A stretch of 64,000 nucleotides of DNA. Source: Rotaria macrura (lineage: Eukaryota > Rotifera > Eurotatoria > Philodinida > Philodinidae). The stretch spans positions 1-64,000 of the forward strand of contig OENT01000352.1 in assembly GCA_900239685.1 (NCBI GenBank), written 5' to 3'. The notes under the pieces are model-generated. The model was not told where the DNA came from and ran no database searches. It was given only the letters and a program-made list of their open reading frames with translations. The translations under genes and the position numbers were made by a program. This document shows, piece by piece, positions 59,967 to 64,000 of the stretch; the first letter of the stretch is position 1; each line of letters begins with the position of its first letter.

Positions 59967-61645
59967 ATCAAATGGTTTTGTGACCCACCATCCTCCCGGA
60001 ATCGAATACTAGATTTTCGATATCTACGTAGTGATCGAAGTCTAAATACAACGGAGAAGATTTTTTGCACGCGTTCTTCTAGTAGCCGGTCAGAAAGGGT
60101 TAAGATTGACGTTACTGTTTTTATTTTACAAGAAAGTTAAATCTGCAATCAATTACAAAAGAAACCAATCAGATCTTGAAATTTCATAACCCGATTTAAT
60201 TAAAATTTGAGAAAGAATTAAATATCGTAGTGATCTTGGAAAGAGCTAGGCCATTCGGTATTTGAAAAGAAAATCGAATTCTTGAAAATTCCCCATCATT
60301 GATTAATTGAGCTTCGCCTGTTGAAGGAAATTTACATTGTATGAAATTTTTATGAAAGGCTGTGGTTTTAGCGGTGCGATCTTGGTAACACTTTCTTTTC
60401 TATCTATAAGCATGCATCAAGCCTGAACCTTACAGAGTTTTGATCATTCCTGGAATTTATTCATACACAATTCAAGTCCTTCACTTATCCAGACGAAAGA
60501 ATATTAATAATAGAGGAAAAAAATAACTACATAAAAAAACTCAGTTTCTCATGTAAGAAGAGAAATATTGATACAAATTTAACTATTATGCAAAAATTAA
60601 ATTTTATAATGAAAGTGAAAATCGTAATCATTTTGAAATTTATATTGCCGATTCCAATTCTCTGACTCCAATTTACTTTTCTCAATTTTAATACAACATC
60701 GCTGTTTTGTGACAAAACCCTTTCTTTAGTCCAAAACTCACGTAACAAATTTTTGGGAAATAGTAGAACACGCGTAAGCCCCGAGGTGATAGTGTACGTC
60801 GCACACTGTACGATTCACCCTCATTGTCACTCATCGTCAGCATGAGCTGTACGTCGCTAACTGAAAACTTGCATGACTAAATTGCGGAAAGGATCTGGTC
60901 TTGAGAACGAATGAACCCAGAATTCCTGGCATTTTCTATGGTTCGCTGCTTGCCTAAAATTCCATCGTGCTATGTGTCCATTTCATTGTCAACAAGCAAG
61001 AAGTAACACATCGTTGAATAGATGAATTTACATACTTTATGAGCATGACTTGTGCATACTACGTGTTCAGTTAAAAGTGCAGATCGAATGTAGCAGATTG
61101 AGGGGCTCTTCTATTTTCTTAATTTGTAGTTTTACCGAAAGGAAGCATAACTATATCGAAACATTTCAAATTAGTAGTAATGTCAAGAGTACTCTCATCT
61201 ATGTATGATCAAGTTAGACTCTTAACGTTCTCCATTCGAATGCAACAGACGTTGCATGGGAGTAACGCATTGATTTCTATCTATACTAGATTCATCAGTC
61301 TGCATACATTCAAAACTTCTTTCTTTCAGTATAAGTATACGATTGTTTCAGATAAGAAGTTATCGACATGTGGCGAAATCTACAGTTTCATCTTTCATTG
61401 TTGCTTGTCTGTAGTTTATCAAAGTCCGAATATCTGACGTGCTAAATTCTCAATCGTTCCATATCCTGAATACTGTTTCCTATATGGTTGTATAGAAAAA
61501 TGATGAAAATAGATTTACATGAGACACATAACTACCAGTTCATTTTTATCTTCGTTGTATTGGTCTATTCATACTCTTCGCAGTAAAACGCTTTGATCGA
61601 TAGACAAAATTAATTTTTATATAAAATTTATTGCCTTTTTTTTAG

Positions 61646-62566
61646 ATGTCTCTTATTACTGTCAATAATGCAAGTAATTTTCATTATACATGGTTACAAC
61701 GTAGTGCTTGCAATGTGATTCGTTATGGTTGCACGAGTCGACCAAAACATATAGCTATTGTTATGGATGGTAATCGTCGCTTTGCACGTGAACACAATTA
61801 TGAACGTTCTCGTGGTCATACATTAGGTGCGGATAAATTATTTGACGTGTGTCAATGGTGTTATGATTTAGGTATTAATGAATTAAGTGTATATGCATTT
61901 TCACTTGAAAATTTGAAACGCTCCCAAGATGAAGTAGATACATTAATGAATATCGCACGTTTTAAATTAAATGAAATAGAAAAATCTCTAGAAAAAATTC
62001 ATGAACAACAAATCTGCATACGCATCATTGGAAACTTAGATTTATTACCTGACGATATACGAAAATCAAGTTATCATCTCATGAATGAAACTAATCATTA
62101 TAAAAATTTTACATTAAACGTTTGTTTGTATTATACATCAAGAAACGAAATAACAAATACAATTAAAGATTTAGCCAAAGCTTGTGAAAAAGATTTGATA
62201 GATATTGATGACATTGATGATGATTTAATAGTACAAAGTTTAATTGTATCAACAAGTCAAACAGGTCATTTGCCTGATATATTTCTTCGTACATCAGGTG
62301 AATTACGACTAAGTGATTTCATGTTACTACAATGCCGATTTTCTATGTGGATATTTGCCGATGTTTATTGGCCAGCTTTTAATATTTGGCATTTGTATTG
62401 GATTATTTTACAATATGAAATGAAATCGAAAACATTGTCTAGTGTACAAGATCAATGTAAAAATATTCTTAAACAAAATCGCATTGGAAATGTAGAAAAA
62501 AACCAACGCATCAAAACGTATCTTAGTTGGCTTGAGCAACAGAGAACTCAACGTTTGAAATCATAG
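61646..62566 (+). CDS. DHDDS: dehydrodolichyl diphosphate synthase catalytic subunit (cis-prenyltransferase)
   Basis: One uninterrupted exon, 306 aa (human DHDDS 333). Cis-prenyltransferase landmarks are present: HIAIVMDGNRRFA with the catalytic Asp, GHTLGADKL, VYAFSLENLKRS, YTSRNEI and the C-terminal active-site block DIFLRTSGELRLSDFML. The enzyme extends farnesyl diphosphate with isopentenyl units to make the long polyprenyl precursor of dolichol for N-glycosylation. In animals it works with the NgBR/NUS1 partner at the ER; no NUS1-like gene is in the window. The first 35 residues are variable and include WLQRSACNVI, like the N-terminal membrane-associating helix of DHDDS. The start codon follows directly on a splice acceptor (TTTTTTTTAG), indicating a 5' UTR intron. 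Confidence 0.95.
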   Translation: MSLITVNNASNFHYTWLQRSACNVIRYGCTSRPKHIAIVMDGNRRFAREHNYERSRGHTLGADKLFDVCQWCYDLGINELSVYAFSLENLKRSQDEVDTLMNIARFKLNEIEKSLEKIHEQQICIRIIGNLDLLPDDIRKSSYHLMNETNHYKNFTLNVCLYYTSRNEITNTIKDLAKACEKDLIDIDDIDDDLIVQSLIVSTSQTGHLPDIFLRTSGELRLSDFMLLQCRFSMWIFADVYWPAFNIWHLYWIILQYEMKSKTLSSVQDQCKNILKQNRIGNVEKNQRIKTYLSWLEQQRTQRLKS

Positions 62567-63234
62567 TTTCTGCTATCACTATGGATTAAGCCAGTTTTGT
62601 CTTTGTTATTTTTATTTATTTAATATTGATATTGAAACGATACTCAATTTATGATGTCAGGAGCATCGTTTTGAACAATAAAAACGAAATCTAATTCGAT
62701 ATTGATTTATCATAAGCGACAGTACGAAGTGAATATGCAAAGGCATACTACATGTTAAACAAGTTATTTCAAGAATACAATCATCGAATTTCAATCCTCA
62801 AATTTGGGATTTTCCGCATTTGGAGACAAGCTATTAGAATAGGAAATAGAAGAGAAGAGAGATGTATGTTGTTTGTTCTCGATGTTCTCTTATTTTCCGT
62901 GACATCATATTGTAAAGTTGATGAGTAGCATATCTAATGTTGAGGTTTATCAACGGTATGTTTTCATCGCTGATATGTATCACGAGTAAATGTTTTCAAT
63001 AATCGAAGAGAAAAGATGTCATCATTTCAGATTCCTCGTGGATTCACTAGTTTTAAGAAGATGCTCGGAATCGCATTCCTTTGCATCAAGTTCTTGTCTT
63101 CTTTTTATAAGAAGAATCAGTTTTCATTGTACGACCATAGAAGCTTGTTTTTATATATTGTATGCTTCGTTTTACAAAAACAACCAAAATGAATAGCTTT
63201 CTTAGAAAAATACCATTGGTATTGTGTCCCGATT
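62567..63234. other. spacer downstream of DHDDS
   Basis: Contains the probable DHDDS 3' UTR with an AATAAA-like signal at about 62676-62683 (CAATAAAAAC). Nothing else recognised. Confidence 0.45.
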
Positions 63235-63592
63235 CCCAGTGAAACATTTTAGCCGATTTCAATCGAATTACTGTGCAACCAAATCAAAAATTAGAATCGA
63301 TTGATAATTCTAATTATTGTTAATCATGACTTAACTATTATTTCATTCATTACTTATCCATTGTGGAATTTTCCGATTAAAATTCGTTATTTTACAGCAA
63401 AATCGAAATTATTAATCGATTTATAATCTCGATTTTGCTATAAAATAATCAATTTTAATCGGAAAATTTCACACTGAGTAAGTAGCAACATCAAATAATG
63501 GTCAAGTCATGATCAAAATTATCAATCAATTTTAATTTTGATTTTGTTGCACAATAATTCGATTAAAATCCTCTAAAATTTTTCAGTGTGGG
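63235..63592. mobile_element. almost fully palindromic MITE (~358 bp)
   Basis: The left half (about 63235-63405) and right half (about 63420-63592) are inverted copies with scattered differences: CCCAGTGAAACATTTTAG pairs with a right end reading CTAAAATTTTTCAGTGTG. The inner core is CAGCAAAATCG facing CGATTTTGCTA. The motifs TCCGATTAAAAT and CATGACTTRA are shared by both halves. The element has essentially no unique centre and no coding capacity. Confidence 0.8.
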
Positions 63593-64000
63593 GAGGTTTT
63601 TCAATAACCATCACTTATCTGTGTATTGCGAACTTTGAACATCGAAAGAAATTTTCAAGCGTAATTTGGAACTGAGAATCTTTGATTTATGCTGATGTTA
63701 CTAACCGTGAAGAAGACTGCAAGGAATTGTTTGTGAGACATATGTGAAAATCGATTTGATCGATATCCTTAGTTATAGAGAAATGGTTTTTCTTAGCATC
63801 TATGTTGATATAAATTTTGATAATATTCGTGTATGTTTTTAAGCCGTTCAAATGATATGGTACGATGTTCTCGAAGTACGATCTGAGGAGAAATAACAAT
63901 CTTCATCTTGACATTTCAAAATTGCGTTTCACTCGGGTTTCACCAAAGAAATCGATTAAAAAAACTTCGCTTGTAAAGCATGTCTTCAACATTCAAATCA
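63593..64000. other. window edge, no feature seen
   Basis: AT-rich sequence with only a ~70-codon chance frame. Nothing supported. Confidence 0.4.

Larger units (their letters stand above)
55190..61645. other. 6.5-kb gene desert with MITE and assembly gap
   Basis: No gene recognised. It holds the MITE at 57796-58111 and the palindromic gap at 59537-59966. The segment 58660-58815 is rich in ATCGATT / AATCGAT and may be a worn relative of the palindromic element at 63235. The final bases (TTTTTTTTAG just before 61646) are a splice acceptor, so an untranslated first exon of the DHDDS gene lies somewhere upstream. Confidence 0.5.

Overview
The window is AT-rich animal DNA. Its protein-coding genes are mostly split by short introns of about 45-75 bp with GT..AG ends. 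The genes are typical of ciliated metazoans (DRC9/IQCG, a FYVE-type myotubularin, a Src-type tyrosine kinase, GATAD2/p66, METTL15, POLR3K, DHDDS). Together with a bacterial-style GNAT acetyltransferase and many small inverted-repeat elements, this suggests a small invertebrate genome. A bdelloid rotifer (Rotaria/Adineta type) is my best guess, but that is inference from gene structure and not a sequence match.

Layout. 1-8.2 kb is gene-free and dominated by a 4.2-kb foldback element (1451-5653) whose 1,018-bp arms appear identical wherever I compared them; a second, older inverted repeat lies inside it. 8.2-13.4 kb (minus) holds an IQCG/DRC9-like ciliary gene; its 5' exons appear separated from the rest by a 3.65-kb intron containing two nested transposable elements. 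15.2-24.8 kb (minus) is a complete nine-exon MTMR3/4-like phosphoinositide phosphatase, with its FYVE finger split by a 3-kb intron that carries a hAT-like element with an 8-bp target duplication. 24.8-32.0 kb is a repeat-bearing gene desert.

32.0-39.0 kb is a compact cluster: a small unknown gene (plus) converges on METTL15 (minus), which is divergent from an uncharacterised ~520-aa gene (plus). 39.0-44.0 kb is empty. 44.0-55.2 kb is gene dense: a nine-exon SH3-SH2-kinase protein, POLR3K, a GNAT acetyltransferase, a decayed DJ-1/PARK7-like pseudogene, and GATAD2/p66 (all minus); then a small membrane protein (plus) convergent with a single-pass membrane protein (minus). 55.2-61.6 kb is a second desert with a CpG-rich MITE and an assembly gap centred in a palindrome. 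61.6-62.6 kb encodes the dolichol-pathway cis-prenyltransferase DHDDS, followed by a palindromic MITE near the end.

The genes do not form a pathway. The most interesting observation is in the Src-like kinase: it has HCD in place of HRD in the catalytic loop and no activation-loop tyrosine, so it appears to be a non-RD tyrosine kinase that has lost both halves of the usual activation switch. No CRISPR array, rRNA or tRNA gene was recognised. Exon boundaries were read by eye from splice consensus and reading-frame continuity, and the lengths given follow from those joins.
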